Source: DATKPC01 sp035524275 (lineage in GTDB: Bacteria; Pseudomonadota; Gammaproteobacteria; Burkholderiales; Burkholderiaceae_F). From it: a DNA stretch of 23,367 nt. A model generated the notes under the pieces. It worked only from the letters and a program-made list of their open reading frames with translations. It was not told the DNA's origin and ran no database searches. The position numbers and the translations under genes were made by a program. Shown here in pieces: positions 23,358 to 23,367 of this stretch. The stretch is from assembly GCA_035524275.1 (NCBI GenBank), contig DATKPC010000098.1, positions 1 through 23,367 of the forward strand, given 5' to 3'. Within the stretch, counting starts at the first letter, position 1, and the number at the start of each line of letters is the position of its first letter.

Positions 23358-23367
23358 GCGCGATCCG

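Overview
The window is GC-rich Gram-negative-type chromosomal DNA without tRNA, rRNA, CRISPR or transposase signals. The exopolysaccharide (EPS) genes are of the EpsB/EpsF/EpsG (Wzx/Wzy-dependent) type common in Betaproteobacteria, so a betaproteobacterium, or less likely a xanthomonad-like gammaproteobacterium, is my best guess. This is inferred from family resemblance and composition only.

Left part, about 1-7831: the last codons of a GMC-family oxidoreductase on the plus strand converge on a six-gene minus-strand EPS operon. In transcription order the operon is a WcaJ/EpsB-type undecaprenyl-phosphate sugar phosphotransferase, an EpsF/Wzc-type chain-length determinant, an EpsG-type Walker ATPase, a WecG/TagA (GT26) glycosyltransferase, an O-antigen ligase/Wzy-like polymerase and an acyltransferase-3 (OafA-like) membrane enzyme. 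The last three genes overlap and are probably translationally coupled. No flippase and only one dedicated glycosyltransferase are present, so the pathway must be completed elsewhere.

Middle, about 7832-9414: a divergent intergenic region, a PAP2-family membrane phosphatase on the plus strand, then a 372-base gene-free stretch. That stretch holds an AT-rich promoter island with a good sigma-70-like promoter, a repeated 16/17-bp element (one copy about 100 bp upstream, one at the predicted +1), nested dyads over the -10 box, and a 5'-leader hairpin.

Right part, 9415-23357: two very large plus-strand genes overlapping by ATGA form a hybrid NRPS-PKS assembly line. Protein 1 (2505 aa) is truncated C - A - PCP - KS - AT - ACP - aminotransferase. 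Protein 2 (2142 aa) is C - A - PCP - C - degenerate A - PCP. By hand alignment, the first A domain has a valine-like code (DALWLGGTFK) and the second a glycine-like code (DILQIGMVWK). The AT carries the malonyl-type HAFH motif. There is no ketoreductase and an aminotransferase follows the ACP directly. The predicted chain is therefore an amino acid extended by malonate and aminated at the beta-keto carbon, giving a vicinal 3,4-diamino acyl unit, then condensed with glycine. The last module has an intact C domain and PCP but an A domain without catalytic motifs, and no thioesterase is present. How the final carrier is loaded and how the product is released are open questions. This assembly line, next to an EPS locus and behind an elaborate control region, is the most interesting system in the window.
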